Part shown: positions 18,688-27,334 of the stretch, piece by piece
Layout of the letters: each line of letters opens with the position of its first letter
How positions within the stretch are numbered: position 1 is the first letter of the stretch
NCBI GenBank assembly: GCA_020410825.1
Contig: CP084576.1
Coordinates: forward strand, 248,001-312,000
Length of the DNA stretch: 64,000 nucleotides
From: Candidatus Megaera endosymbiont of Mesostigma viride
GTDB lineage: Bacteria > Pseudomonadota > Alphaproteobacteria > Rickettsiales > Rickettsiaceae
Direction: 5' to 3'
Position numbers and translations under genes: made by a program
The notes under the pieces: generated by a model
Databases searched by the model: none
Told to the model about the DNA's origin: nothing
Seen by the model: the letters and a program-made list of their open reading frames with translations, nothing else

Positions 18688-20184
18688 ATGTCGCAATCAG
18701 ACTCAGATCATTTTCAAAGTAAAATCAGAACTATTTTTTGGCCTATAAAAAGATATGAATTAGCTAAATTCATACCGATGGCCGCTTTGATGTTTTGTGT
18801 TTTATTTAACCAAAATATTTTAAGAATCTTAAAAGACAGCATATTAATTTCTGAGATTAGTGCCGAGATAACAAGTTTTGCAAAAGTATATTGTGTAACT
18901 CCAGCTGCAACCATATTTGTTATTATCTATGCAAAACTTATCAATCATTTAACTTTTGAGAAAATATTCTACCACCTTGTCTCTTTTTTTACCGGTTTTT
19001 ACGTGATTTTTGCTTTCATATTATATCCCAATATCGATTTTTTTCATATGAATGGAGAAAAATTGGATTACCTGATGTCTGCCTACCCTCATTTTAAATG
19101 GTATATAGCTATTCTCGGTAATTGGGGTTACATAATATTTTATACTTTATCTGAATTATGGCCTAACGTTTTTTATATTTTGCTTTTCTGGCAATTAGCT
19201 AACGAGATAACTTCTACTAAGGAAGCAAAAAGATTTTATACTTTATTTTCCTTATTCGGTAATTCTTCTGTAATCGTTGTGGGACTCCTTATGCTAAATT
19301 TGTCTTCCGAAGAAAGCATAACCAGAAAATTATTTACTATCTCTGATAGCAAAATACTGCTTACTCAAGTATCAACGAGTTTTGTTGCTCTTTCTGCGAT
19401 ATTTTCATGCTTGCTTGTTAGATACATAACAAAAAGAGTGATGACTAATCCCAATTTATATTTAAGGCCGCCGGAAGAATTATCAAAAAATAAAATGGGA
19501 CTAATCGAGAGTTTTAAATATATCGCTCGTTCAAAATATCTCTGGTTGATGCTTATTTGTTCAGCCTCATTTGGGTTGTCCATGAACCTAGTAGAAGCCG
19601 TGTGGAAAGCAAAGATTAAAGAGCTTTATCCAAGTGTTACGGAATTTGCAGCTTTTAGCAGTATTTACATTCTCTGGACCGGAGTTGTAATAATGATCCT
19701 AACTGTAGTAGGAACTAACATAATGCGCACTAGAAGCTGGTTTACTGCCGCAGTTATTACCCCAATTGTTATTCTAATTACCGGAAGCATGTTTTTTGTG
19801 CTAGTTGTTTTCGATGAGGTGATTTTTTCTTTTTATGAAGGGGCAATTATCACTACCCCTCTTGCACTTGCAGTGTCGGTAGGGGCAATTCAAAATATTC
19901 TTTCAAAAGGCTCGAAATATTCTATTTGGGATACTTCAAGAGAGATGCTATATATTCCTCTTGACCAAGAACTCAGAACTAAAGGTAAAGCAGCTGTAGA
20001 TGTAATTAGCCCTAAAATTGGAAAATCTGCTAGCGGTCTTGTTCAATCCGTGATTTTTACTATATTACCGACAGCTACATATAATAGCATTTCTTCTAGT
20101 TTAATGGTGATATTTATAGTTGTCTGTTTATTATGGATATATTCAGTAAGAAAAATATATTTTGAATATCAGAAAATAGTTTAA
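18688..20184 (+). CDS. tlc: ATP/ADP translocase (Tlc family)
   Basis: A 498-residue polytopic inner-membrane protein with about 12 helices. It begins with the family's hydrophilic start and I-F-W-P-I-K-R-Y-E (compare I-I-W-P-I in Rickettsia Tlc1) and contains N-L-V-E-A-V-W-K, F-K-W-Y and the E-A-K-R-F-Y loop. Tlc exchanges host ATP for bacterial ADP, the basis of energy parasitism in Rickettsiales and Chlamydiales. Rickettsiaceae carry several paralogues, some moving other nucleotides. The Tlc1-like sequence favours ATP/ADP exchange, but specificity cannot be proven by eye. It is monocistronic with a strong promoter and a long leader. Confidence 0.95.
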   Translation: MSQSDSDHFQSKIRTIFWPIKRYELAKFIPMAALMFCVLFNQNILRILKDSILISEISAEITSFAKVYCVTPAATIFVIIYAKLINHLTFEKIFYHLVSFFTGFYVIFAFILYPNIDFFHMNGEKLDYLMSAYPHFKWYIAILGNWGYIIFYTLSELWPNVFYILLFWQLANEITSTKEAKRFYTLFSLFGNSSVIVVGLLMLNLSSEESITRKLFTISDSKILLTQVSTSFVALSAIFSCLLVRYITKRVMTNPNLYLRPPEELSKNKMGLIESFKYIARSKYLWLMLICSASFGLSMNLVEAVWKAKIKELYPSVTEFAAFSSIYILWTGVVIMILTVVGTNIMRTRSWFTAAVITPIVILITGSMFFVLVVFDEVIFSFYEGAIITTPLALAVSVGAIQNILSKGSKYSIWDTSREMLYIPLDQELRTKGKAAVDVISPKIGKSASGLVQSVIFTILPTATYNSISSSLMVIFIVVCLLWIYSVRKIYFEYQKIV

Positions 20185-20255
20185 AACACTTCTACTAACT
20201 AACAAATTTCTGCGGTATCCACGGACACCAGAAACGACTTTAGCTTTTCTCTAAG

Positions 20256-22064
20256 CTAGAAGTTTTGCCCAATACCAAAATATAACTGAAAAGCTTTATC
20301 AACCTTTTTCCTTGGTTTAACCGGAAAACCTATATCTAGCCTTAGAGGTCCAAAATCAGTAAAGTACCGCATGCCCGCTCCAAAACCATGGAACATTTTT
20401 TTACCAAGCGCTGGAGTAGTGGAGCTAAATACGTTGCCACTGTCAAAAAATACTACGAGACCAATATCATTTTTTATCTTAGTTCTAAGTTCAAGGTTAC
20501 TTAAAATCATCGAACGACCTCCGATCGGATGATTTTTTTGGTCAATCGGCCCTGCAAGCTGATAAGCATAACCTCTTACTGACCCAACCCCGCCGGTATA
20601 AAACCTTTCGTTTGCCGGTATTTTTGCCGATTTCGTTCCGCTAATTACCCCAGCCGAAACCTTTATGGCTATAACCGGATCAAACTTAACTCTAAAAGGA
20701 GTGTATTTAGCTGCTATAACTTCATTTTTAAAGAAAGATCTAGCTCCTGTTTTTGTAGGAAAAAAGGGTTCTGTTTTAAACTGCAATTCAAGACCTTTAC
20801 GAGTATTTAAAATATTATCTCTCGTATCGCGCTTGATAAATAATGGAATTGAGAGAAAAGAAAAGTCCTTTGAACCTTGCGTCTCTTTAACAACACTATA
20901 AGAATATTTACCCGAAATACCTGCTGTCCATATATTAGTTAGCTTCCTTTCTATACCGACAGATAACATACCTTCTCTATTATCATAAGCTTTTGAGGTA
21001 GTATTTTCTCCGGAAAGTCCTATTTTTAAAGTTTGATTATCTTGTTTATAAAAAGGTTTGGTAAATTCAAGATCAATAATTTGTTCCTTCTGATTGCCAG
21101 AAATTTCAGTCTTTACCGTTTCCCCGTTACCAAAAAAGTTTTTATGATTCCACCCCAGTGTAGTACCAAAACCTAAATCGGTTCCATAGCTAAAACCAGC
21201 TTTTACGCTTCTATGTTTCTGTTCTTTTAAATCAAATACTATTGGTACTTTACCCTTATTGTCGGTATGATCTGGTATTTCAGTGTTTATTATTGCAAAA
21301 AGTCCTGTCTTTTGAAGAGAACCTTGGGCTTCTTGGAGGAAAGAAGGCCTAAAACATTGATCATTTTTAAATGGAATTAATTTTTTAACGTAATCCGGAT
21401 TTACAGAACGTAGGCCTTTAAAATCAACCGATTTAATTGTTGCATATGGCCCTGCATTAATTATAAAATTTATTATCATAGTATCATCGGAATTATCGAT
21501 AATAGCTTCATGCGTTACCTCTAAACTTAAGAGGCAGTTATTCTTTTCGATATTTTTAGCGAGAACTTTTTCGGAATCTATAACATTAGCGGCTACTGCG
21601 AAATCTCCTTCCTTAATTTTAAGCCCGGTAATATCCGGAATGTTTATGTCATGATTACTGTTTTCTGCATATTTCAGAATAATTTTTTTTACTTTATACC
21701 TTTCCCAGCCATTCACATAAAAAATAATGGAATTTTCTGTTTCTGGAAATTCAGTCTCGATAGTTGCATCATAGTACCCTTCGGAATGTAAATATCGTAA
21801 GAAAGATTTTTTACCTTCGCTTTCCCAGTAAGCTTTTTGGTTTATTGTGTTATATAATTTGGCCGTTTTTTCCATATTTCGGGCGAGTTCGTTCAGTTTT
21901 TTCATAACTGATTTTATAGAACTTTCCACTTCCGGCTGTTCTTTAATAATTAACTTAATAGAAGTGTATTTTGATTCCTTTGCAAGCGCCACATAAGGTA
22001 CAATAATAAGGCAAACTGTAGCTAGTAGTATTATTGCATAATAAAAAAAATTTTTATTGCTCAT
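20256..22064 (-). CDS. tamA: TamA-like outer membrane protein (Omp85 superfamily)
   Basis: A 602-residue protein with an N-terminal signal or anchor (about 5-28), POTRA-type repeats to about residue 290, and a C-terminal 16-strand Omp85 barrel ending in Phe (Y-F-G-I-G-Q-N-F). It has the conserved barrel loop segment G-G-V-G-S-V-R-G-Y (the R-G-Y/F motif). The size is TamA-like; BamA has five POTRA domains and about 770-800 residues. TamA works with TamB in outer-membrane assembly and lipid transport. It is the last gene of the coaD-alr-mlaE-mlaF-tamA directon. Confidence 0.85.
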   Translation of the reverse strand: MSNKNFFYYAIILLATVCLIIVPYVALAKESKYTSIKLIIKEQPEVESSIKSVMKKLNELARNMEKTAKLYNTINQKAYWESEGKKSFLRYLHSEGYYDATIETEFPETENSIIFYVNGWERYKVKKIILKYAENSNHDINIPDITGLKIKEGDFAVAANVIDSEKVLAKNIEKNNCLLSLEVTHEAIIDNSDDTMIINFIINAGPYATIKSVDFKGLRSVNPDYVKKLIPFKNDQCFRPSFLQEAQGSLQKTGLFAIINTEIPDHTDNKGKVPIVFDLKEQKHRSVKAGFSYGTDLGFGTTLGWNHKNFFGNGETVKTEISGNQKEQIIDLEFTKPFYKQDNQTLKIGLSGENTTSKAYDNREGMLSVGIERKLTNIWTAGISGKYSYSVVKETQGSKDFSFLSIPLFIKRDTRDNILNTRKGLELQFKTEPFFPTKTGARSFFKNEVIAAKYTPFRVKFDPVIAIKVSAGVISGTKSAKIPANERFYTGGVGSVRGYAYQLAGPIDQKNHPIGGRSMILSNLELRTKIKNDIGLVVFFDSGNVFSSTTPALGKKMFHGFGAGMRYFTDFGPLRLDIGFPVKPRKKVDKAFQLYFGIGQNF

Positions 22065-22085
22065 TACATAGTTCTACTTATTTAC

Positions 22086-22847
22086 TTAGACCTCAAAAGG
22101 CCCCGATGACAATCCGTTAATAAATTGAAACATATATGGATTATCTGTCGTATCCATTTCCTCTTTAGTTCCAGACCATTGGATTTTGCCATTGTGGATT
22201 AATACCACTTCTTTAGCAATTCTTCTAACACTATTCATATCATGAGTAATAGCTATTGTTGTTGCCCCTAGTTCTTCTCGAATTTTAATAATTAAATCAT
22301 TAATAACATTGGCCATGATAGGATCCAGACCCGTAGTTGGTTCATCAAAAAAGATAATTTGGGGATCTGTACAAATTGCTCGCGCTAGGGATACTCTTTT
22401 TTGCATTCCTCCTGATAATTCAGCTGGATACAAATTTAATATCCTCTCGGAAAGTCCAACTGATTTTAGCTTTTTGAGAGCTAATTCTTTTATTTCATCT
22501 CTTTTTAAGGAATATAATTTCTGGGCAAAGAAAGTGATATTTTCACTGACACTTAAGGAATCAAATAATGCTCCTCCCTGGAAAAGAAAACCACAATTTT
22601 CTAAAATTTTTAAGCGAGCTTTAGAGGAAATATTCACTGTTTCTTGATCATCCAAAGTTATGCTTCCCTTATCCGGCGTTAGAAGTCCTATAATTGTTTT
22701 AATTAAAACCGACTTTCCCGTACCTGAACCGCCCAGAATAACAAGAGAACTGTCTTTTTTTACATCAAGGTCTATTCCGTCAAGTACTTTATGATTACCA
22801 AATGCTTTATGTAAATTACGAACTTTTATTTTTATATTATCTGTCAT
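22086..22847 (-). CDS. mlaF: MlaF-like ABC ATPase (phospholipid transport)
   Basis: A 253-residue ABC ATPase. Walker A is G-G-S-G-T-G-K-S, the signature is L-S-G-G-M-Q-K-R, and Walker B is I-I-F-F-D-E-P-T-T-G-L-D-P. It pairs with the MlaE-like permease just upstream, forming the inner-membrane engine of the Mla system that maintains outer-membrane lipid asymmetry. The substrate-binding MlaD gene is not adjacent. Spacing to mlaE is 11 bases. Confidence 0.92.
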   Translation of the reverse strand: MTDNIKIKVRNLHKAFGNHKVLDGIDLDVKKDSSLVILGGSGTGKSVLIKTIIGLLTPDKGSITLDDQETVNISSKARLKILENCGFLFQGGALFDSLSVSENITFFAQKLYSLKRDEIKELALKKLKSVGLSERILNLYPAELSGGMQKRVSLARAICTDPQIIFFDEPTTGLDPIMANVINDLIIKIREELGATTIAITHDMNSVRRIAKEVVLIHNGKIQWSGTKEEMDTTDNPYMFQFINGLSSGPFEV

Positions 22848-22858
22848 AACGTAATAAA

Positions 22859-23638
22859 TTAACTGAAAAATAACTCAGTAATCAAATAATTACTCAGTAA
22901 AATTAGTATTGAAGACGATACCACGGCATCAGTAGTTGCTGTTCCAACACCTCTGGCTCCCTTATTTGAATGATACCCATGATAACAGCTCATTATTGCT
23001 ATTATAAAACCAAATACCGCAGCTTTAACTAAACCTGAAACTACATCTATAGTTTCTAGATACTCAACTGTATTTCTAATATAAGTAATACCATTAAAAC
23101 CAAGTTTATAAACACTAACTAGATAACCGCCCATTACCCCTATAATATCTCCAATTAACACTAGACACGGCATAGTAAGTACAGCTGCGATCACTCTTGG
23201 AACTACCAGATATTTAATTGGGTCAGTAGATAAAGTAAATAAGGCGTCAATTTGCTCGGTGACTTTCATTGTACCTATTTCAGCTGCAATCGAAGCTCCT
23301 ACTCTTCCTGCTACCATAAGACCGGCAAGTACAGGACCAAGTTCCCTGGTTATAGAAAGAACGACAACCGTTGCAATTGAACTTTCAGCAGAAAATCGTG
23401 AAAAACCTGTATAGCTTTGCAGAGCTAAAACTGCTCCAGAAAAAACGGCAGTCATTGCTACTACCGGTAGAGAAAAATAGCCTATAGAAATTATCTGACG
23501 TAAAATTAAACTCAAATAAAATGGCCTCCTAATCAACCCGCTAATAGTTTTTGCAATAAAAATTGAAAGGATTCCAACTTTCTGAAAAAAATCAAGAGCC
23601 TGTCGTCCTATATATTGTAGAGGTAAAAACATAATCAT
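22859..23638 (-). CDS. mlaE: MlaE-like ABC permease
   Basis: A 259-residue MlaE/YrbE-family permease with about five to six helices. It contains the conserved central region E-L-G-P-V-L-A-G-L-M-V-A-G-R-V-G-A-S-I-A-A-E-type sequence. A second possible ATG lies two codons inside (23632). It moves phospholipid across the inner membrane with MlaF. It sits between alr and mlaF on the same strand, 51 bases after alr. Confidence 0.93.
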   Translation of the reverse strand: MIMFLPLQYIGRQALDFFQKVGILSIFIAKTISGLIRRPFYLSLILRQIISIGYFSLPVVAMTAVFSGAVLALQSYTGFSRFSAESSIATVVVLSITRELGPVLAGLMVAGRVGASIAAEIGTMKVTEQIDALFTLSTDPIKYLVVPRVIAAVLTMPCLVLIGDIIGVMGGYLVSVYKLGFNGITYIRNTVEYLETIDVVSGLVKAAVFGFIIAIMSCYHGYHSNKGARGVGTATTDAVVSSSILILLSNYLITELFFS

Positions 23639-23689
23639 TTTATATTATTTTAGGTTTAACATAATTAATAGCATCAAAACTGGTATATG

Positions 23690-24793
23690 TTAATATTTAT
23701 AAAATTTATGATATCTATTGCCAAGCATAGTTAATATTTCATAACCGTTTGTTCCGGCTAGATTCGCAATTTTATCAAGGCTCATATTTTTTCCTATAAT
23801 TTCTACAGTTTGTCCTAAAAATAATTCTTCCGGCGGTATTTTAGTAACATCAACGGTAATTAAATCCATTGACACTCTACCTATTACGGGAGCTGGTTTA
23901 TCATTAATAAATACTATTCCCTTGTTACTTAACGACCGTGGATATCCGTCAGCATACCCTAAAGGCAAAGTAGCAATAAGATGTCTTTCTCCAAGTTCAT
24001 AAGTTCTATTGTAACCAACATGCTGGCCCTTATCCAGATCTTTTATCTGTATTATAGGGGCTTTCAGGGTTACCGGATTTTTTATAATAGATCCTGGTAA
24101 ATAAGGAGTTGGATTAACTCCATAAATAGCTACTCCAGGCCGAGCAATATCAAAATGATATTCTGGCCCTAAAAAAATTCCACTAGAATTTACTAGGCTT
24201 TTTTTTGCATTCGGAAATAAAGATGCTAATTGCTCAAATTTCAGTAACTGTTCTTTATTTGCGTGATTATCAGGTTCTTCAGAAGAAGATAAATGACTCA
24301 TAACGCATAAAACATCCAGTTCATTAGCATTTTGGACTAAATCATTAATTTCTCCTTCTGGTATACCAAAACGATTCATTCCTGTATCGATATGTAAAAA
24401 ACAGGATAATTTTTTATTTAATATATGTGATAGATTTCGCCATAATTCCAATTGTTTAAAGGAATTCAAAACTGGAATAAGATTATAGTTAATAAAATCG
24501 TCTCGGTCAGCAGTAAAATAACCATTTAAAACACAGATGTTTAGGTTTTTATGATTTAAATTCTCTTTACTAAATCTTTCCCTTAAGGTTACACCTTCGT
24601 CTGTATTGGCTACAAAAAAATACTTACAACCAAAATTAGCAAGGGTAGGAGCTATCTGTTCTGCTCCAAGACCATAACAATTCGCTTTAACTGCTGCTCC
24701 TACCTCAGTCAGTGTACAAATTTTTTGTAAAGTCCGGTAATTACCCCTTATAATGTCCAGATCTATTGTAAGGGTACATTTTGAAGTGATCAT
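23690..24793 (-). CDS. alr: Alanine racemase
   Basis: A 367-residue fold III PLP enzyme. The PLP lysine is K36 in A-A-V-K-A-N-C-Y-G-L-G, and the catalytic Tyr is in V-G-Y-N-R-T-Y of the C-terminal domain. It makes D-alanine for peptidoglycan. It overlaps coaD by 4 bases (ATGA), so translation is coupled. Length is normal. Confidence 0.95.
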   Translation of the reverse strand: MITSKCTLTIDLDIIRGNYRTLQKICTLTEVGAAVKANCYGLGAEQIAPTLANFGCKYFFVANTDEGVTLRERFSKENLNHKNLNICVLNGYFTADRDDFINYNLIPVLNSFKQLELWRNLSHILNKKLSCFLHIDTGMNRFGIPEGEINDLVQNANELDVLCVMSHLSSSEEPDNHANKEQLLKFEQLASLFPNAKKSLVNSSGIFLGPEYHFDIARPGVAIYGVNPTPYLPGSIIKNPVTLKAPIIQIKDLDKGQHVGYNRTYELGERHLIATLPLGYADGYPRSLSNKGIVFINDKPAPVIGRVSMDLITVDVTKIPPEELFLGQTVEIIGKNMSLDKIANLAGTNGYEILTMLGNRYHKFYKY

Positions 24794-25293
24794 TTTTTAT
24801 TTTTATAGTATTCCACTACTTTTTCTTCTATTTCCGGAATTAAAAAAGCGGAAATAGAACCACCAAGACTGGCTATTTCTTTTACTAATCTTGAAGAAAT
24901 AAATTGGTTTTTTTCTGAGGCTGGTAAAAATATAGTTTCTATATTCCCATTTAATCGTGAATTCATGCACGCCATTTGGAATTCATATTCAAAATCAGAA
25001 ACAGCCCTAAGTCCCCGTACAATTATGCTTGCTCCCATTTTACTTGCAAAATTTACAAGTAGACCGTCAAACTTCATAACTTTTACATTACTAGCAATAC
25101 CATATTTTTCTAGATAAATCTGAGCAAGCGCACATCTCTCTTCTATAGAAAACATAGGATTTTTGCTATAAGAAGTAGAAATTGCTAGTACTAACTCATC
25201 AGTAATTTTACTGGCTCTGGCAATTATATCCGCATGGCCATTGGTTATTGGATCAAACGTTCCAGGGTATATTCCTATTGTTTTCTTGGTCAT
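24790..25293 (-). CDS. coaD: Phosphopantetheine adenylyltransferase
   Basis: A 167-residue nucleotidyltransferase with Y-P-G-T-F-D-P-I-T-N-G-H (the T/H-x-G-H motif) and the C-terminal S-S-R-L-V-K-E. It makes dephospho-CoA, the penultimate step of CoA synthesis. It is first in the minus-strand directon and overlaps alr by 4 bases. A noncoding stretch of about 120 bases separates it from the GNAT gene. Confidence 0.96.
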   Translation of the reverse strand: MTKKTIGIYPGTFDPITNGHADIIARASKITDELVLAISTSYSKNPMFSIEERCALAQIYLEKYGIASNVKVMKFDGLLVNFASKMGASIIVRGLRAVSDFEYEFQMACMNSRLNGNIETIFLPASEKNQFISSRLVKEIASLGGSISAFLIPEIEEKVVEYYKNKK

Positions 25294-25415
25294 ATTCAGG
25301 CAATTATTTTACAATAACCTTTCTTATATAATAAATCTGTAGGTTATAGCAAGTACTATAAGAAATTAGCTGGTTGTTTCTTATTTCTATTAACTATATC
25401 GCTTTTTGCTTTTAA

Positions 25416-25961
25416 TTAATTTTCCGAAAATATTTTTGTATCAAAAGTAAAAATATGGCGGTGTGGTTGGTATTTATCAAAATCGACCACCTTCACTTGA
25501 CAAGAAAATTTTCCATTGGTATAAGTCCCTATAACACGTTTCCAAAAATTTAAGCCTTTGTGATTTTCAGGAATAACAGACACTTCCCAGATACCAGAAT
25601 ATTTATTAAAAACTTCCCACGCGGCCTCTCTAGAGATTCCTTTATTCTGGAACTTAGCGATAACAAAGAATTCTCCCATATTCCAGTTACTACTGCTCTC
25701 TTTAGTCTCCTTATCAACTAAAATAAATCCCGCCAATTCACTATTTACTTTAATTAAAAAAGGCCAACGATTTTCATCCTCAAAATAAATTCTAAAGTCA
25801 AAACATTCATAAAGGCCATTTGCCGGCATTGACCAATCCTCTGAAATAAAACCACAATATCGTGACAAATCATATACGTAAAATCTTGCCATATTTTGGA
25901 TAACTGGATAATCATTATAAGTTGCCGGTACGATTATCGGCCTTAATAATTTACTACTCAT
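25416..25961 (-). CDS. GNAT-family N-acetyltransferase
   Basis: An 181-residue acetyltransferase from the chosen start. The acetyl-CoA region appears as M-G-E-F-F-V followed by K-F-Q-N-K-G-I-S-R-E-A-A, the R/Q-x-x-G-x-G/S loop, and then W-E-V-S-V-I-P-E-N and F-W-K-R-V-I-G. The ATG at 25961 is chosen because AGGTGA stands about 10 bases upstream; the open frame extends to 26048 with a hydrophobic stretch that does not fit the fold. The substrate is unknown. It is divergent from the parA-like gene. Confidence 0.75.
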   Translation of the reverse strand: MSSKLLRPIIVPATYNDYPVIQNMARFYVYDLSRYCGFISEDWSMPANGLYECFDFRIYFEDENRWPFLIKVNSELAGFILVDKETKESSSNWNMGEFFVIAKFQNKGISREAAWEVFNKYSGIWEVSVIPENHKGLNFWKRVIGTYTNGKFSCQVKVVDFDKYQPHRHIFTFDTKIFSEN

Positions 25962-26133
25962 TTTTGTTTTATCACCTATATCTACCATAAGCACCAGATT
26001 AAAAGTAATTAAGCTGCAAATTATAGAAAAAACATAACAGGAAATCAATTACTTACAAAGCTAACAAAGTTTTAATTTAGACTTTCAGGTAGAATTAATA
26101 TTTAATAAAGTTGTAATTATTAGGGAAAATACT

Positions 26134-26802
26134 ATGGCACAAATTATTACAATAGCCCAGCAAAAAGGGGGGGGTGGTAAAACTACTATTGCAGCCCATA
26201 TTGCTGTATCTCTTGCTCAAACGGGTAGAAGGGTAGCAGTTATCGATATAGATCCGCAAGGAAGTTTAAGTAGATGGCATCTCTTGCGAGAAAAAAAATT
26301 CGGAATCGGTTATACCGGTCTTCATTTTGTTGCTAGTTCTGGGTGGAGGATTGAAGGAGTAATCAGTAATCTGCAAAATAAAGTGGATTACATAATTATT
26401 GACGCTCCTCCTCACACAGAAACCGAATCGAAGTCGGCTATTAGAGCATCAAGCTTGGTTATTGTGCCTATGCAACCAAGCCCAACCGACCTCTGGGCAA
26501 CAGAAACAACTATTGATTTTGCAAAAAGTGAAAATATTCCGGCTAAAATTTTAATAAACAGATATAACCCTACGTCAAAAATTAGTAAAGAAATTATAAA
26601 ACAATTAAAGGCTGAGGTTTTTAAGAATACTATTGGTAATAGGGTGGCATTTAGTTCCTGTTTTTTAAACGGCGTAACCGTAACAGAAAATCAGCCAAAT
26701 TCTTCGGCAGCAATTGAAATAAAAAATTTTGTTGAAGAGATTCTGTATATTACTGAAAAAGCTGAAGGTAAAGCAGCTAATAGAGTTTTAGAAAAGGCTT
26801 AA
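26134..26802 (+). CDS. ParA-family partition ATPase
   Basis: A 222-residue deviant Walker A ATPase: Q-Q-K11-G-G-G-G-K16-T-T, then V-I-D-I-D-P-Q-G-S (Walker A') and Y-I-I-I-D-A-P-P (Walker B). Such proteins position chromosomes, plasmids or cell-envelope machines by ATP-dependent nonspecific DNA binding. No parB or parS site is beside it, and the size (short, without an N-terminal DNA-binding domain) fits orphan chromosomal ParA proteins. A run of eight G residues encodes the P-loop (26167-26174), a spot prone to replication or sequencing slippage. Confidence 0.88.
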   Translation: MAQIITIAQQKGGGGKTTIAAHIAVSLAQTGRRVAVIDIDPQGSLSRWHLLREKKFGIGYTGLHFVASSGWRIEGVISNLQNKVDYIIIDAPPHTETESKSAIRASSLVIVPMQPSPTDLWATETTIDFAKSENIPAKILINRYNPTSKISKEIIKQLKAEVFKNTIGNRVAFSSCFLNGVTVTENQPNSSAAIEIKNFVEEILYITEKAEGKAANRVLEKA

Positions 26803-26817
26803 TATAAACACATTAAC

Positions 26818-26846
26818 TTGATTAAAAATATAAACCTAATTATAAG
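26818..26846 (+). promoter_or_regulatory. Sigma-70-like promoter upstream of the small membrane gene and addB
   Basis: TTGATT (26818-26823), a 17-base spacer and TATAAG (26841-26846) form a good promoter in the 99-base gap after parA. It would drive the membrane protein at 26902 and addB. Confidence 0.6.
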
Positions 26847-26901
26847 ACTTATGAGCTTAAGATAAAGCTATTCTAGATTAAGATTTAAACTCTTTAATTA
26901 A

Positions 26902-27327
26902 ATGAGCCAGTTCGAAATTTATTTACTACTATTTACAGATGTTTTAACTGCTAATCTTGCTTTTAATACTTCTTCGGAAATAGTATTAGATACTATGAAC
27001 CTGTTTGGTAATTACCACAAACAACTCATGTTATCAGTGGCATTAATAGCGTATGCATTTTCGATCGGTATAAATTATATATTAGGAGTAGCATGTTATA
27101 AAATTTTAACTCCAGCAAAAGAAGAACAAAACCAGTTAAATACAAAAATCAATAGCATCAAAAATTCTAAGCTGTTAGCGGGCATAATTGCTATTAGTTT
27201 TTTACCATTTTTTGGTAAATTTATAGTACTGTTTTCAGGATTTTGCCGTATAAAATTTAAAACGGTTTTGATCATTTCTATTCTTACAAAATTAGTTTAC
27301 TATAGCTTTTTAATCTTTTCTACTTAG
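26902..27327 (+). CDS. Small polytopic membrane protein (YqaA/DedA-like)
   Basis: A 141-residue protein with about four hydrophobic segments (about 5-25, 40-65, 88-110, 115-138) and a short hydrophilic loop around 68-85. The C-terminal region with P-F-F-G-K-F and a following G-F-C-R-I-K-F resembles the YqaA branch of the SNARE-associated/DedA superfamily, whose members act in membrane lipid homeostasis. The resemblance is weak by eye, so function is unassigned. The gene ends 7 bases before addB and probably shares its transcript. Confidence 0.6.
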   Translation: MSQFEIYLLLFTDVLTANLAFNTSSEIVLDTMNLFGNYHKQLMLSVALIAYAFSIGINYILGVACYKILTPAKEEQNQLNTKINSIKNSKLLAGIIAISFLPFFGKFIVLFSGFCRIKFKTVLIISILTKLVYYSFLIFST

Positions 27328-27334
27328 CATCTAT